Source: Sulfuriferula sp. AH1 (GTDB lineage: Bacteria > Pseudomonadota > Gammaproteobacteria > Burkholderiales > Sulfuriferulaceae). From it: a DNA stretch of 64,000 nt. The DNA is taken from assembly GCF_002162035.1 (NCBI RefSeq), contig NZ_CP021138.1, positions 558,001 to 622,000 of the forward strand. Reading direction: 5' to 3'. The translations under genes were made by a program, and so were the position numbers. The notes under the pieces are model-generated. The model was not told where the DNA came from. It made no database searches and saw only the letters and a program-made list of their open reading frames with translations. Positions 1 through 10,754 of this stretch are shown here, piece after piece (position 1 is the first letter of the stretch; each line of letters begins with the position of its first letter).

Positions 1-1
1 T

Positions 2-550
2 TTGGCGCTGGGCTTTTCCGGGCCCATGTTGCGTGGCTCTGGCATCGAATGGGATTTGCGCAAGAAGCAGCCTTACGAAGTTTATGACCGGCTGGATTTT
101 GATATTCCGGTTGGCGTTAATGGCGATTGCTACGATCGGTATCTGGTGCGGATGGAAGAAATGCGCCAGTCCAACCGTATTATCAAGCAATGCGTGACCT
201 GGCTGCGGCAGAATCCCGGCCCCGTTATTACCGAGAACCATAAGGTAGCGCCGCCTTCGCGAGTTGGCATGAAGCTGGGTATGGAAGACCTTATCCATCA
301 CTTCAAGCTGTTTACCGAAGGGATGCATGTGCCGGAAGGCGAAGCTTACGCGGCGGTCGAACATCCCAAAGGCGAGTTCGGCATCTACATGGTGTCAGAT
401 GGTGCAAACAAGCCTTATCGTTTAAAAATTCGTGCACCCGGTTATCCGCATTTGGCGGCACTGGATGAAATGGTGCGTGGCCACATGATCGCCGACGTTG
501 TTGCGATCATTGGTACGCAAGATATTGTGTTTGGGGAGATAGACCGATAA
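2..550 (+). CDS. nuoD: NADH-quinone oxidoreductase subunit D, C-terminal part
   Basis: This is the 3' part of the 49-kDa complex I subunit; the gene is cut by the window edge, so the first codon here is not the real start. NuoD with NuoB, C and I forms the peripheral arm module that passes electrons to quinone. The visible 182 residues contain the segment [17 protein letters not shown] and end in the family's terminal motif DIVFGEIDR. Its stop codon overlaps the start of nuoE (TAATG at 548-552), which indicates translational coupling within the nuo operon. Confidence 0.97.
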   Translation: MALGFSGPMLRGSGIEWDLRKKQPYEVYDRLDFDIPVGVNGDCYDRYLVRMEEMRQSNRIIKQCVTWLRQNPGPVITENHKVAPPSRVGMKLGMEDLIHHFKLFTEGMHVPEGEAYAAVEHPKGEFGIYMVSDGANKPYRLKIRAPGYPHLAALDEMVRGHMIADVVAIIGTQDIVFGEIDR

Positions 551-1023
551 TGCTGAGCCCAGAATCCCTTGCCCAGATCGATCTTGAGATCGCGAAATAC
601 CCGGCTGACCAACGCCAGTCGGCCGTGATGTCGGCTTTGCGTATCGCTCAGGTAGAAAAAGGCTGGCTATCGACGGAAACGATGGACTTCGTCGCCAATT
701 ACCTCGGTATGCCGACAATTGCGGTTTATGAAGTGGCGACATTTTATAATATGTACGACACAGCCCCAGTCGGTAAATACAAGGTTACCTTGTGCACCAA
801 TATTTCCTGCATGCTGATGGGCGCGCCGGAAATGGCTGAGCATTTAAAGCAGCATCTCGGTTGTGAATTCGGTGAAACCACGGCCGATGGCCGCTTCACT
901 CTGAAAGAGGGTGAATGCATGGGGGCTTGTGGCGATGCGCCATTGTGTCTTATCAATAATCATCGCATGGAAGGTTTTCTCACCCCGGAGAAAATCGATT
1001 CGATCCTTGAAGAGCTGAAATAA
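550..1023 (+). CDS. nuoE: NADH-quinone oxidoreductase subunit E (24-kDa, [2Fe-2S])
   Basis: This 157-residue subunit belongs to the NADH-dehydrogenase module of complex I. It has a thioredoxin-like fold and carries cluster N1a. The four cluster cysteines are visible as C82 and C87 (CTNISC) and C123 and C127 (GECMGAC). The length is typical of proteobacterial NuoE. It starts by overlapping the nuoD stop and is followed after one base by nuoF, the partner with which it forms the NADH-oxidising unit at the tip of the cytoplasmic arm. Confidence 0.98.
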   Translation: MLSPESLAQIDLEIAKYPADQRQSAVMSALRIAQVEKGWLSTETMDFVANYLGMPTIAVYEVATFYNMYDTAPVGKYKVTLCTNISCMLMGAPEMAEHLKQHLGCEFGETTADGRFTLKEGECMGACGDAPLCLINNHRMEGFLTPEKIDSILEELK

Positions 1024-1024
1024 T

Positions 1025-2299
1025 ATGGTCATTAAAGGCGGCGAAGTAATATTTAATACAGCCCATCTTCCTGAATCGTGGAAGCTGGAGACCTATGTGG
1101 CGAATGGCGGTTACGCCGCGCTGCGCAAGGTGCTGACGGAAAAAATATCGGCTGAAACCATCATTGCCGAGGTAAAGAAATCCGCATTGCGCGGTCGTGG
1201 CGGCGCGGGCTTTCCAACCGGATTAAAATGGAGTTTCATGCCGCGTCATTATCAGGGTGACAAGTATCTGGTGTGCAATTCGGATGAGGGCGAGCCTGGC
1301 ACCTTCAAGGATCGCGACATCATGCTGCTTAATCCACATGCCCTGATCGAGGGGATGGTCATTGCTGCCTATACCATGGGTGTCAAGCGCGCCTATAACT
1401 ATATTCATGGTGAAATCTGGCAGACCTATGAGCGCATGGAAGTTGCGCTGGAAGAAGCGCGGGCAGCCGGTTTCCTTGGCGATAACATCCTGGGTACCGA
1501 TTTCAGTTTCAATCTGTTCAATCATCACGGCTACGGCGCCTATATTTGTGGCGAAGAAACCGCCTTGCTGGAATCGATTGAAGGCAAAAAGGGCCAGCCG
1601 CGTTTCAAGCCGCCATTCCCTGCAAGTTTCGGTTTATACGGCAAGCCGACCACCATCAATAATACGGAAACCTTTGCGAGCATTCCTTACATCATTCGTG
1701 AGGGCGGACAAAAATTTCTCGAGCTGGGCAAACCCAACAACGGCGGCACCAAGATTTTTTCGGTGTCCGGGCATGTGAACAAGCCGGGTAACTTTGAAGT
1801 GCCGATGGGCATGCCTTTCGCGGAATTGCTCGAAATGGCTGGCGGTATTCGTACCGGCCATACTTTTAAAGCCTGTATCCCCGGCGGATCTTCGACCCCC
1901 GTGGTACCCGCTGAAATGATGATGGAATGCACGATGGATTATGATTCCATCGCCAAGGCCGGCTCGGCATTAGGTGCAGGCTCGGTCATCATCATGGATG
2001 AAACCGTGTGCATGGTAGAGGCGCTGGAACGCTTGTCATACTTCTATTTTGAAGAATCCTGCGGGCAATGCACGCCATGCCGCGAAGGCACCGGCTGGCT
2101 GTATCGCGTGATCCATAGAATTGAACACGGCCAGGGCCGTCCTGAAGACCTCGATCTGTTGAATGACGTTGCACACAACATCGGTGGCCGTACCATTTGT
2201 GCGCTTGGCGATGCGGCTGCAATGCCGGTCCAGGCGATGCTCAAACATTATCGCCATGAATTCGAGTATCACATCGAGCATGGCAAATGCATGGTTTAG
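1025..2299 (+). CDS. nuoF: NADH-quinone oxidoreductase subunit F (51-kDa, NADH/FMN binding)
   Basis: This 424-residue flavoprotein oxidises NADH and passes electrons through FMN to cluster N3. The glycine-rich NADH/FMN region is visible near residues 56-69 ([13 protein letters not shown]), followed by [15 protein letters not shown]. The [4Fe-4S] cluster motif [12 protein letters not shown] lies near residue 350, with the fourth cysteine further on (TICALGDAA). It sits one base after nuoE and directly before nuoG. Nothing appears unusual compared with the family. Confidence 0.98.
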   Translation: MVIKGGEVIFNTAHLPESWKLETYVANGGYAALRKVLTEKISAETIIAEVKKSALRGRGGAGFPTGLKWSFMPRHYQGDKYLVCNSDEGEPGTFKDRDIMLLNPHALIEGMVIAAYTMGVKRAYNYIHGEIWQTYERMEVALEEARAAGFLGDNILGTDFSFNLFNHHGYGAYICGEETALLESIEGKKGQPRFKPPFPASFGLYGKPTTINNTETFASIPYIIREGGQKFLELGKPNNGGTKIFSVSGHVNKPGNFEVPMGMPFAELLEMAGGIRTGHTFKACIPGGSSTPVVPAEMMMECTMDYDSIAKAGSALGAGSVIIMDETVCMVEALERLSYFYFEESCGQCTPCREGTGWLYRVIHRIEHGQGRPEDLDLLNDVAHNIGGRTICALGDAAAMPVQAMLKHYRHEFEYHIEHGKCMV

Positions 2300-2308
2300 G
2301 TGAAGCAA

Positions 2309-4657
2309 ATGCTAGAAATTGAAATTGACGGTAACAAGGTAGCGATACCTGCTGGTGGCACGATCATGGATGCGGCGGCGCAAGTCGGTATATATATCCC
2401 GCATTTCTGCTATCACAAAAAACTTTCGATTGCGGCCAATTGCCGCATGTGTCTGGTACAGGTGGAAAAAGCAGCCAAGCCGATGCCGGCATGCGCAACG
2501 CCAATCACCGATGGCATGAAGGTTTTCACCAAATCCGATTACGCGGTCAAGGCGCAAAAAGGCGTGATGGAGTTTCTGCTGATCAATCATCCGCTGGATT
2601 GCCCGATTTGCGATCAGGGCGGTGAATGCAGCTTGCAGGATCTGGCTGTAGGCTATGGTGGCAGCTCCTCGCGCTATCAGGAAGTCAAGCGCGTCGTTAA
2701 AGACAAGGATTTGGGCCCGTTGGTCGCGACTGACATGACGCGTTGCATCCACTGTACGCGGTGCGTGCGTTTCGGCCAGGAAATCGCCGGCATCATGGAA
2801 ATGGGCCAGGTCGGTCGCGGCGAGCATTCCGAGATCATGCCGTTCATCAACAAAACCATAGATTCGGAGTTGTCCGGCAATATCATCGATTTGTGTCCGG
2901 TCGGGGCCCTGACCAGCAAACCTTTTCGCTACACCGCGCGCAGCTGGGAGCTGTCGCGCCGCAAGTCGGTCAGTCCGCATGACGGCCTGGGCAGCAATCT
3001 GGCTGTCAATGTGAAGAATAACCAGGTCATGCGCGTATTGCCGCTGGAAAATGAAGCCATTAACGAATGCTGGTTGTCGGATAAGGATCGCTTCTCCTAT
3101 GAGGGCCTGAATGCCGAACAGCGGTTGACTCGGCCTATGGTCAAGCAGGATGGTAAATGGATGGAGGTCGACTGGCAGGCGGCGCTGGAATACGTGGTCA
3201 ACGGATTGAAACAGATTCGTGAACTGCATGGTGCCGATAGCATCGGCGCGCTGGCGATTCCACATCAAACCCTGGAAGAGTTGTATCTGCTGCAGAAATT
3301 GGTGCGCGGTCTGGGTACCGGCAATGTGGATGCGCGTTTGCGTCAGTCTGATTTCAGTGCGGATGCTGCGCTAACCGGTGCGCCCTGGCTAGGAATGCCG
3401 GTTGCCGAGATCGACAAACTGGATCGGGTGCTGCTTGTGGGCAGCACGTTGCGTCAGGATCATCCATTGCTGGCCCATCGTTTGCGCCAGGCGGTGAAGC
3501 ATGGTGCGCAACTGAGTCTGGTGAATCCGGTCGATGACGACTTGCTGATGAAAGTAGCGAATAAATCGATTGTTGCACCGCAGGCTATGGTCAACGCGCT
3601 GATGCAAATCGCAGTGGCCTTGGCGTCGCAAACAGGAAAGGCATTGCCGTCAGCAATTGCAGCGCTCGCTGCAGAAATCAAGGCCGGTCCGGAATGCGAA
3701 TCCATAGCGGGCAGTCTTGCCAGCGGCGAGCATAAGGTCGTGCTGTTGGGCAATATGGCCCAGCACCATCCGCAATACGCGGATCTGCATGCATTGGCGC
3801 AGGTTATCGCAGACCTGTCCGGTGCAGCGTTCGGTTTCCTCGGCGAGGCAGCGAACAGCGTCGGCGCGTACATTGCCGGTGCAGTACCTCGCCATGGCAA
3901 AACAGGGCTGAATGCCGAAGCGATGCTGGCGATGCCACGCAAAGCCTATCTGTTGCTGGGGGCGGAACCTGAACTGGATAGCCATAACCCCGCACAAGCC
4001 ATGCGTGCACTGCAAAATGCAGATATGGTCGTGGCAATGAGCGCATACAAACATGCGGCGATGGATTACGCCGATGTGTTGTTGCCGATCGCGCCGTTCA
4101 CCGAAACAGCCGGTACCTTTATCAGCACCGAAGGTCGGGTACAGTCCTTTAATGGCGCAGTAAAACCATTGGGCGAGACGCGTCCGGCATGGAAGGTGTT
4201 GCGCGTACTGGGCACCATGCTCGGCCTGTCTGGATTCGATTACGATACTGCTGAAGCGGTGCGCCAGTCAGTGCTGCCGAACGGTGATCTGCCTGCAAGC
4301 GCGCTCAGTAACCAGCTGTCGGCTATCAAGGTTTCATCCGTCGCAGTGGCAGAAACGGTCATGCGGATTGGTGAAGTTCCGATGTATCAGGCCGATGCGA
4401 TCGTGCGTCGCGCGGAATCATTGCAGAAAACCCATAATGCCGAAGCGCCTGTAGCGCAAGCTAATTCAGCCATGCTGGCGACACTGGGGATCACCTCTGG
4501 CTCAATGGTAACTGTACGGCAAGGCGAGGCCAAAGCCGTGATGCGCGTCCAGGCCAATGATGCTTTGCCCCTGAATTGCGTGCGTGTGGCGGCCAGTCAT
4601 CCACATACGGCAGGGCTAGGGGCAATGATGGGCGAAATCAGTCTGGAGCGTGCATAA
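2309..4657 (+). CDS. nuoG: NADH-quinone oxidoreductase subunit G
   Basis: This is the large Fe-S subunit of the peripheral arm, 782 residues from this start. The N-terminal [2Fe-2S] ligands lie in FCYHKK...NCRMC...PAC, the His/Cys-ligated cluster in [15 protein letters not shown], and further ligands in RCIHCTRC with [11 protein letters not shown]. The rest is a molybdopterin-oxidoreductase-like domain without an evident cofactor role, as is usual. A GTG at 2300 in the same frame directly abuts the nuoF stop. I chose the ATG at 2309 because AGGTGA at 2298-2303 is a well-spaced ribosome binding site and the protein then begins MLEIEIDG, as in relatives. Confidence 0.95.
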   Translation: MLEIEIDGNKVAIPAGGTIMDAAAQVGIYIPHFCYHKKLSIAANCRMCLVQVEKAAKPMPACATPITDGMKVFTKSDYAVKAQKGVMEFLLINHPLDCPICDQGGECSLQDLAVGYGGSSSRYQEVKRVVKDKDLGPLVATDMTRCIHCTRCVRFGQEIAGIMEMGQVGRGEHSEIMPFINKTIDSELSGNIIDLCPVGALTSKPFRYTARSWELSRRKSVSPHDGLGSNLAVNVKNNQVMRVLPLENEAINECWLSDKDRFSYEGLNAEQRLTRPMVKQDGKWMEVDWQAALEYVVNGLKQIRELHGADSIGALAIPHQTLEELYLLQKLVRGLGTGNVDARLRQSDFSADAALTGAPWLGMPVAEIDKLDRVLLVGSTLRQDHPLLAHRLRQAVKHGAQLSLVNPVDDDLLMKVANKSIVAPQAMVNALMQIAVALASQTGKALPSAIAALAAEIKAGPECESIAGSLASGEHKVVLLGNMAQHHPQYADLHALAQVIADLSGAAFGFLGEAANSVGAYIAGAVPRHGKTGLNAEAMLAMPRKAYLLLGAEPELDSHNPAQAMRALQNADMVVAMSAYKHAAMDYADVLLPIAPFTETAGTFISTEGRVQSFNGAVKPLGETRPAWKVLRVLGTMLGLSGFDYDTAEAVRQSVLPNGDLPASALSNQLSAIKVSSVAVAETVMRIGEVPMYQADAIVRRAESLQKTHNAEAPVAQANSAMLATLGITSGSMVTVRQGEAKAVMRVQANDALPLNCVRVAASHPHTAGLGAMMGEISLERA

Positions 4658-4658
4658 C

Positions 4659-5687
4659 ATGGAATACATGCAAAATTTATTCGGCTATGCGTGGCCAGCC
4701 GTATGGGCACTCGTCAAGATCATCGCGATTGTCGGGCCGATGATGCTTGCGGTCGCTTATCTTACCTATGCCGAACGTAAAGTGATCGGCTACATGCAGG
4801 TACGTTTGGGACCTAATCGGGTTGGTTTCAAGGGTTTGCTGCAGCCGATTGCCGACGGCTTGAAATTACTGATGAAGGAAATCATCATTCCGAGTGGCGC
4901 AAACAAGTTCTTGTTCGTGCTGGCTCCGGTACTGACGATTGCGCCGGCATTGGCTGCGTGGGCGGTAGTGCCATTTTCACCGGAACTGGTGCTGGCCAAT
5001 GTCGACGCCGGATTGCTGTATATTCTCGCCATTACTTCCATGGGCGTTTACGGCGTTATTATCGCCGGCTGGGCATCCAATTCGAAGTATGCATTCCTCG
5101 GCAGCCTGCGTTCAGCGGCGCAAATCGTGTCCTATGAAATTGCCATGGGTTTTGCGCTGGTGGGCGTACTGATGGCGTCACAAAGCCTGAATCTGGTTGA
5201 AATCGTCAAGGGTCAGACCGGCGGTATTTTCAACTGGTATTGGCTACCGCTATTTCCGATGTTCATCGTGTATCTGATTGCCGGTGTGGCTGAAACCAAC
5301 CGCGCCCCATTTGACGTGGCCGAGGGCGAATCGGAAATCGTGGCCGGTTTTCACGTTGAGTATTCAGGCATGGCCTTTGCAGTGTTCTTCCTGGCCGAAT
5401 ACGCCAATATGATACTGATCGCGGCATTGACCTCGCTGATGTTCCTCGGCGGCTGGAATCCGCTGTTCAACATTGCGCCGTTCAACTGGATCCCCGGTTT
5501 TGTTTGGCTGATGTTCAAGATCGGTTTCGTTCTGTTCCTGTTCTTGTGGTTCCGCGCGACGTTTCCACGCTATCGTTATGACCAGATCATGCGTTTGGGC
5601 TGGAAGGTATTTATTCCAATTACCCTGGTCTGGCTCCTCTTTGTTGGCGCGATGATGCAAACCCGTTACGGATACCTGTTCCACTGA
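4659..5687 (+). CDS. nuoH: NADH-quinone oxidoreductase subunit H
   Basis: This is the membrane subunit of complex I at the junction with the peripheral arm; it forms much of the quinone-binding chamber. It has 342 residues and about eight hydrophobic helices. Conserved segments visible are [21 protein letters not shown] and, in the middle, [16 protein letters not shown]. An in-frame GTG at 4650 overlaps nuoG, but GGAG at 4645-4648 is better spaced for the ATG at 4659. It lies one base after nuoG and is followed by the frameshifted nuoI. Confidence 0.96.
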   Translation: MEYMQNLFGYAWPAVWALVKIIAIVGPMMLAVAYLTYAERKVIGYMQVRLGPNRVGFKGLLQPIADGLKLLMKEIIIPSGANKFLFVLAPVLTIAPALAAWAVVPFSPELVLANVDAGLLYILAITSMGVYGVIIAGWASNSKYAFLGSLRSAAQIVSYEIAMGFALVGVLMASQSLNLVEIVKGQTGGIFNWYWLPLFPMFIVYLIAGVAETNRAPFDVAEGESEIVAGFHVEYSGMAFAVFFLAEYANMILIAALTSLMFLGGWNPLFNIAPFNWIPGFVWLMFKIGFVLFLFLWFRATFPRYRYDQIMRLGWKVFIPITLVWLLFVGAMMQTRYGYLFH

Positions 5688-5709
5688 TGTGGAATGATGG
5701 AGTGATTTG

Positions 5710-6197
5710 ATGAACGCTATAAAACACTTTTTCTCTAGCATGCTGCTTACCGAGCTGTTGCGCGGCATGGCGCTCACGGGCGGCATTTGTTTGCGCGGAA
5801 AATTACCGTGCAATTTCCGGAAGAAAAAACCCCGCAATCCGTACGGTTTCGCGGCTTGCATGCCTTACGCCGTTATCCGAACGGCGAAGAGCGCTGCATT
5901 GCCTGCAAGTTATGCGAAGCAGTTTGTCCGGCTCTGGCGATTACGATTGAATCGGAACAGCGCGACGATGGCAGCCGTCGTACCACCCGTTATGACATCG
6001 ACCTGACCAAATGCATTTTTTGCGGTTTCTGTGAAGAATCATGTCCGGTGGATTCCATTGTGGAAACCCATATCCTGGAATACCACGGTGAAAAACGCGG
6101 TGATTTGAATTACACCAAGGACATGTTGCTGGCGGTGGGCGACAAACACGAAGCTCAGATCGCAGCGGCACGTGCAGCTGACGCTAAATACCGTTAA
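5710..6197 (+). pseudogene. nuoI: NADH-quinone oxidoreductase subunit I, with an apparent one-base frameshift
   Basis: NuoI carries two [4Fe-4S] clusters (N6a, N6b) linking NuoG to NuoB. Both motifs are intact, [12 protein letters not shown] and [12 protein letters not shown]. The N-terminal amphipathic helix typical of NuoI ([19 protein letters not shown]) is read from ATG 5710, which has GGAG at 5699-5702. The remainder is read from about 5785 in another frame. Adding one base in the run CACGGGCGGCAT (5775-5786) would give ...[15 protein letters not shown] and a protein of 162 residues, the usual length. As written, the downstream frame alone has only a TTG at 5787. This is either a sequencing error or a real lesion; the rest of the operon is intact, which favours an error. 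Confidence 0.85.
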
Positions 6198-6218
6198 TTT
6201 TGCATTAGGCGAATCGAT

Positions 6219-6836
6219 ATGAATTTTGAAACCGTAGTGTTTTATTTCTTTGCGGCAATTTTGCTATTTGCGGCTTTCCGTGTCGTCACTACCCGTAACC
6301 CGGTTCATGCGGCTTTATTCCTGGTGCTCGCATTCTTTACTTCGGCCGGATTGTGGCTGATGCTGGAGGCGGAGTTCCTTGCAATCGCACTGGTGCTGGT
6401 ATATGTAGGCGCAGTGATGGTGTTATTCCTGTTTGTGGTGATGATGCTGGATATCAACTTGGACCGTTTGCGCGAAGGTTTCTGGGATTATCTGCCGCTG
6501 GCCGGATTCGTCGCCACCATGCTGGTAGTGGAAATGGCCGTGGTACTGGGCAGTCGCAGTTTTGGGCTGAATATCGTACCAGCTCCGGTGCCGCATGCTG
6601 CCGGTTACAGCAATACCAAAGAGCTGGGAAGCTTGCTCTACACGGATTATGTGTATCCATTTGAGTTGGCAGCGGTCGTGCTGCTTGTGGCGATCGTCGC
6701 TGCGATCGCATTGACCATGCGGCGCCGCAAAAACAGCAAATATCAGGATCCGGCGCAACAGGTCAAGATCAAGCGTGCAGATCGGGTTCGTATGGTTTCC
6801 ATGCCGTCCGAGCAGCCCTCATCAACCAAGTCTTAA
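6219..6836 (+). CDS. nuoJ: NADH-quinone oxidoreductase subunit J
   Basis: This is a hydrophobic 205-residue membrane subunit of complex I with about five transmembrane helices. The conserved segment [19 protein letters not shown], containing the helix with a pi-bulge involved in coupling, is clear. The C-terminal tail is basic and polar ([15 protein letters not shown]). It follows nuoI after 21 bases and precedes nuoK after 13 bases. Confidence 0.97.
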   Translation: MNFETVVFYFFAAILLFAAFRVVTTRNPVHAALFLVLAFFTSAGLWLMLEAEFLAIALVLVYVGAVMVLFLFVVMMLDINLDRLREGFWDYLPLAGFVATMLVVEMAVVLGSRSFGLNIVPAPVPHAAGYSNTKELGSLLYTDYVYPFELAAVVLLVAIVAAIALTMRRRKNSKYQDPAQQVKIKRADRVRMVSMPSEQPSSTKS

Positions 6837-6849
6837 GAGAGGAAGCACC

Positions 6850-7155
6850 GTGTTGTCACTTTCACATTATTTAATACTGGGTGCGATTTTGTTTGCAATC
6901 AGTGTGCTGGGTATATTTTTGAATCGAAAGAATGTGATTATTCTGCTGATGGCAATTGAGCTGATGTTGCTGGCAGTGAATATGAATTTCATCGCTTTCT
7001 CACATTATCTGGGTGACACCGCAGGCCAGATTTTCGTATTTTTCATTTTGACAGTGGCAGCGGCAGAATCCGCGATCGGTTTGGCGATTCTGGTGGTGTT
7101 GTTCCGTAACTTGCGTACCATACACGTGGACGATTTGGATCATCTGAAAGGCTAA
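6850..7155 (+). CDS. nuoK: NADH-quinone oxidoreductase subunit K
   Basis: This is a small three-helix membrane subunit of complex I, 101 residues, related to MrpC. It starts at GTG 6850, preceded by GAGAGGAAG. The next codon is TTG, so the protein begins [11 protein letters not shown] exactly like betaproteobacterial homologues. The open frame upstream to 6775 lies inside nuoJ and is not part of the gene. The membrane glutamates are visible in [11 protein letters not shown] and [10 protein letters not shown]. Confidence 0.96.
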   Translation: MLSLSHYLILGAILFAISVLGIFLNRKNVIILLMAIELMLLAVNMNFIAFSHYLGDTAGQIFVFFILTVAAAESAIGLAILVVLFRNLRTIHVDDLDHLKG

Positions 7156-7186
7156 TGGTGCGGAACGCATCTGACAGGAATCAACC

Positions 7187-9208
7187 ATGACAGAAATGCA
7201 GAAACTTTATCTTTTAGTGCCATTGGCTCCGCTGCTGGGTTCGGCGATCGCCGGTCTGTTCGGGTGGGCAATCGGACGTACTTTGTCACACGTAGTGACG
7301 ATTGCCGGGGTCGCGATCTCCTGCTGGGCATCCTGGCTGGTTTTTCAGGATGTGCAGGCGGGCCATGTATTCAATGGCACGGTTTATACCTGGCTGACTA
7401 CGGGCGATATCCGGCTTGAGGTGGGTTTCCTGATCGATTCACTGACCGCAATGATGATGCTGGTTGTGACTTTTGTGTCGCTGATGGTGCATATCTATAC
7501 TATCGGCTATATGCAGGAAGATCCGGGTTATCAGCGCTTTTTCAGCTACATCTCGCTGTTTACCTTCTCCATGCTGATGCTGGTCATGTCGAATAATTTC
7601 ATGCAATTGTTCTTCGGTTGGGAGGCTGTGGGTTTGGTGTCATATCTGCTGATCGGATTCTGGTACACCCGCCCGACTGCGACTTATGCCAATCTGAAGG
7701 CATTTCTGGTTAACCGCGTGGGTGACTTTGGCTTCCTCCTGGGTATCGGCATGGTGCTGGCTTACTTCGGAACGCTGGATTACGCATCGGTATTTGCCCA
7801 GGCTCCGGCAATGGCAAGCCAAACAGTAAGCATCATTCCCGGTCAGGACTGGTCATTAATTACCGTCATCTGCATTTTGCTGTTTATCGGTGCGATGGGC
7901 AAGTCCGCTCAATTCCCGTTGCACGTATGGCTGCCGGATTCGATGGAAGGCCCGACACCGATTTCGGCCCTGATCCATGCGGCTACCATGGTGACCGCCG
8001 GGATATTCATGGTGGCGCGCATGTCACCTGTATTTGAATTATCGCAAACGGCATTATCGTTTGTGATGGTCATCGGTGCGATCACGGCACTGTTCATGGG
8101 TTTTCTCGGTATCATTCAGAACGATATCAAACGGGTGGTGGCCTATTCGACGCTGTCGCAATTGGGCTATATGACCGTGGCTTTAGGTGCTTCTGCCTAC
8201 TCCGTGGCGGTATTCCATCTGATGACCCATGCGTTCTTCAAGGCGCTGCTGTTTCTGGCTGCAGGCTCGGTCATCATGGGCATGCATCACGACCAGGACA
8301 TCCGTAACATGGGCGGCTTGCGCAAATACATGCCGATTACCTGGATTACCTCATTAGTGGGCTCGCTGGCGCTGATCGGTACGCCGTTCCTGTCGGGCTT
8401 TTACTCCAAGGACAGCATTATTGAAGCAGTGCACGTGGCGATGGAGCATGGCGTGGCCGGCTCCGGTTTTGCCTACTTCGCGGTGGTTGCCGGCGTGTTT
8501 GTCACGGCGTTTTATTCATTCCGTATGTATTTCCTGGTGTTCCACGGCAAGGAGCGTTTTGAAACGCACGCGCATCATGACCACCATGACGATGAGCATG
8601 GGCACGACGAACATGGGCATCATGGCGGTGTGCCACATGAATCGCCCTGGGTGATTACCGTGCCGCTCATTTTGCTGGCGATTCCTTCCCTGGCTGTGGG
8701 CTACTTCGCCATTGAACCGATGCTGTTCGGTGATTTTTTCAAGGGCGCCATCTATATCAATCCTGAATTGCATCCGGCGATGGAAGAACTGAGAAATGAA
8801 TTCCACGGCGCTTCGGCCATGGCGGTGCACAGCCTGACCAGCTTGCCGCTGTGGTTGGCGATCTCCGGAGTGGCTCTGGCGTGGTTCTTCTATATGAAGC
8901 GTCCGGATATTCCTGCTGCGATCAAACAGCGCTTTATCATGATTTACAATATTCTTGATAACAAGTACGGGTTTGACACCTTCAATGAATGGTTTTTTGC
9001 AGGCGGAGCACGCGCTTTGGGTGGCATCTTCTGGCGCATAGGCGATGTCAAGATTATTGACGGATTTTTCGTCAACGGTACTGCGCAACTAATCGGCTGG
9101 TTCTCCACCGTAATACGTAAATGGCAATCAGGTTATATTTACCACTATGCTTTTGCCATGATCATTGGTGTGTTTGCCTTGGTCACATGGTTCGTGCGTG
9201 TGGCGTAA
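7187..9208 (+). CDS. nuoL: NADH-quinone oxidoreductase subunit L (antiporter-like)
   Basis: This is the distal antiporter-like subunit of complex I, with 673 residues and about sixteen transmembrane helices plus the long lateral C-terminal helix. Conserved segments include FFGWEAVGLVSYLLIGFW and the proton-channel region HVWLPDSMEGPTPISALIHA. An unusually His/Asp-rich soluble loop is encoded at about 8564-8640, between the helix ending FHGKERF and PHESPWV. It precedes nuoM, the other antiporter-like subunit. Confidence 0.98.
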   Translation: MTEMQKLYLLVPLAPLLGSAIAGLFGWAIGRTLSHVVTIAGVAISCWASWLVFQDVQAGHVFNGTVYTWLTTGDIRLEVGFLIDSLTAMMMLVVTFVSLMVHIYTIGYMQEDPGYQRFFSYISLFTFSMLMLVMSNNFMQLFFGWEAVGLVSYLLIGFWYTRPTATYANLKAFLVNRVGDFGFLLGIGMVLAYFGTLDYASVFAQAPAMASQTVSIIPGQDWSLITVICILLFIGAMGKSAQFPLHVWLPDSMEGPTPISALIHAATMVTAGIFMVARMSPVFELSQTALSFVMVIGAITALFMGFLGIIQNDIKRVVAYSTLSQLGYMTVALGASAYSVAVFHLMTHAFFKALLFLAAGSVIMGMHHDQDIRNMGGLRKYMPITWITSLVGSLALIGTPFLSGFYSKDSIIEAVHVAMEHGVAGSGFAYFAVVAGVFVTAFYSFRMYFLVFHGKERFETHAHHDHHDDEHGHDEHGHHGGVPHESPWVITVPLILLAIPSLAVGYFAIEPMLFGDFFKGAIYINPELHPAMEELRNEFHGASAMAVHSLTSLPLWLAISGVALAWFFYMKRPDIPAAIKQRFIMIYNILDNKYGFDTFNEWFFAGGARALGGIFWRIGDVKIIDGFFVNGTAQLIGWFSTVIRKWQSGYIYHYAFAMIIGVFALVTWFVRVA

Positions 9209-9243
9209 GCCGTTGCAGATAAATATAAACGAATAGGGATTTT

Positions 9244-10731
9244 ATGTTAGCTGGATACCCACTTTTAAGTTTGGCCGTATGGGTGCCGATCATTGCCGGT
9301 GTGCTGGTATTGGCAACAGGTTCGGATCGTAATGCAGCCGCCGCGCGATGGATTGCCTTGTTGGGCTCGATTTTGGCATTTGCGGTTACCTTGCCGTTAT
9401 ATACGCGGTTTGATGTACTGACGTCAAACATGCAGTTTGTCGAATTCGCACACTGGATTCCGACTTTTAACATCAATTACCATCTGGGCGTTGATGGTAT
9501 TTCCATGCCATTTGTGCTGCTGAACAGCTTTACCACCATTTTGGTCGTAATTGCCGGCTGGCAGGTAATACAGAATAAAACGTCTCAATACATGGCCGCG
9601 TTTTTAATCATGTCCGGGTTGATTAACGGCGTGTTTGTGGCACTTGATGCGATACTTTTTTATGTGTTCTTTGAAGCGATGCTGATTCCGTTATTCCTGG
9701 TGATCGGTGTCTGGGGCGGCCCAAGACGGGTATATGCAGCGATTAAATTCTTTCTTTATACCTTGCTGGGTTCGCTGTTAATGCTGGTGGCTTTCCTGTA
9801 CTTGTATTTCCAGTCCGGCGGCAGCTTCGAAATCCTTGACTATCACCGTTTGCCATTGGGCATGACGGCGCAGATCTTGCTGTTTGTGGCGTTTTTCATG
9901 TCCTTTGCGGTCAAGGTGCCGATGTGGCCGGTGCATACCTGGTTGCCGGATGCGCACGTTGAAGCGCCGACTGGTGGTTCGGTCATATTGGCAGCGATCA
10001 CCCTGAAAATTGGTGCGTATGGTTTTCTGCGCTTCAATCTGCCCATCGCGCCGGACGCCAGCCACTACATGACCGGGTTCATCATTACCATTTCCCTGAT
10101 TGCAGTGGTCTACATCGGTCTGGTGGCTTTGGTACAGGGCGACATGAAAAAATTGATCGCTTATTCGTCGATTTCGCATATGGGTTTTGTGACCCTCGGT
10201 TTCTTTCTGTTTAACGCGATAGGCATGGAAGGCGCCCTGGTGCAGATGATATCGCATGGTTTCATTTCTGCTGCGATGTTCCTGAGCGTCGGGGTCATGT
10301 ACGATCGCCTGCATTCACGACAGATTTCTGATTATGGCGGTCTTGCAAACAAAATGCCGATATTCGCTGCATTCCTGATGCTGTTCTCAATGGCAAACTC
10401 CGGGTTGCCGGGAACGAGCGGGTTTATCGGCGAATTCATGGTGATCATGGGCGCAATCAAGGTTAATTTCTGGTATGCCTTCCTTGCAGCCACAACCCTG
10501 ATATTCGGTGCAGCTTATACTCTATGGATGTACAAGCGGGTGATATTCGGCAATGTGACCAATCCGCATGTTGATGAGATGAAGGATATAAGCCCACGTG
10601 AGTTTAGCTTTCTTGCGGTGTTGGCGGTACTGGTGCTGGCCATGGGCATATATCCCAAGCCGGTGACGGATGTCATGCATACATCAGTGAATAATCTGCT
10701 GGCGCACGTTGCGCAAAGCAAACTGCCTTAA
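9244..10731 (+). CDS. nuoM: NADH-quinone oxidoreductase subunit M (antiporter-like)
   Basis: This is a proton-translocating membrane subunit of complex I, 495 residues with about fourteen transmembrane helices. Conserved features are FYVFFEAMLIPLFLVIG with the key glutamate, and the discontinuous-helix region VPMWPVHTWLPDAHVEAPTGGS. It lies 35 bases after nuoL and 23 bases before nuoN. Start ATG 9244 gives MLAGYPLLSLAVW, as in relatives. Confidence 0.98.
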   Translation: MLAGYPLLSLAVWVPIIAGVLVLATGSDRNAAAARWIALLGSILAFAVTLPLYTRFDVLTSNMQFVEFAHWIPTFNINYHLGVDGISMPFVLLNSFTTILVVIAGWQVIQNKTSQYMAAFLIMSGLINGVFVALDAILFYVFFEAMLIPLFLVIGVWGGPRRVYAAIKFFLYTLLGSLLMLVAFLYLYFQSGGSFEILDYHRLPLGMTAQILLFVAFFMSFAVKVPMWPVHTWLPDAHVEAPTGGSVILAAITLKIGAYGFLRFNLPIAPDASHYMTGFIITISLIAVVYIGLVALVQGDMKKLIAYSSISHMGFVTLGFFLFNAIGMEGALVQMISHGFISAAMFLSVGVMYDRLHSRQISDYGGLANKMPIFAAFLMLFSMANSGLPGTSGFIGEFMVIMGAIKVNFWYAFLAATTLIFGAAYTLWMYKRVIFGNVTNPHVDEMKDISPREFSFLAVLAVLVLAMGIYPKPVTDVMHTSVNNLLAHVAQSKLP

Positions 10732-10754
10732 GCTAGAATTACAAAGGAATACGG

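Noticed and set aside
2312-3268. Long minus-strand frame of 318 codons opposite nuoG
   Set aside because: Antisense shadow of a strongly conserved gene, without its own domains.
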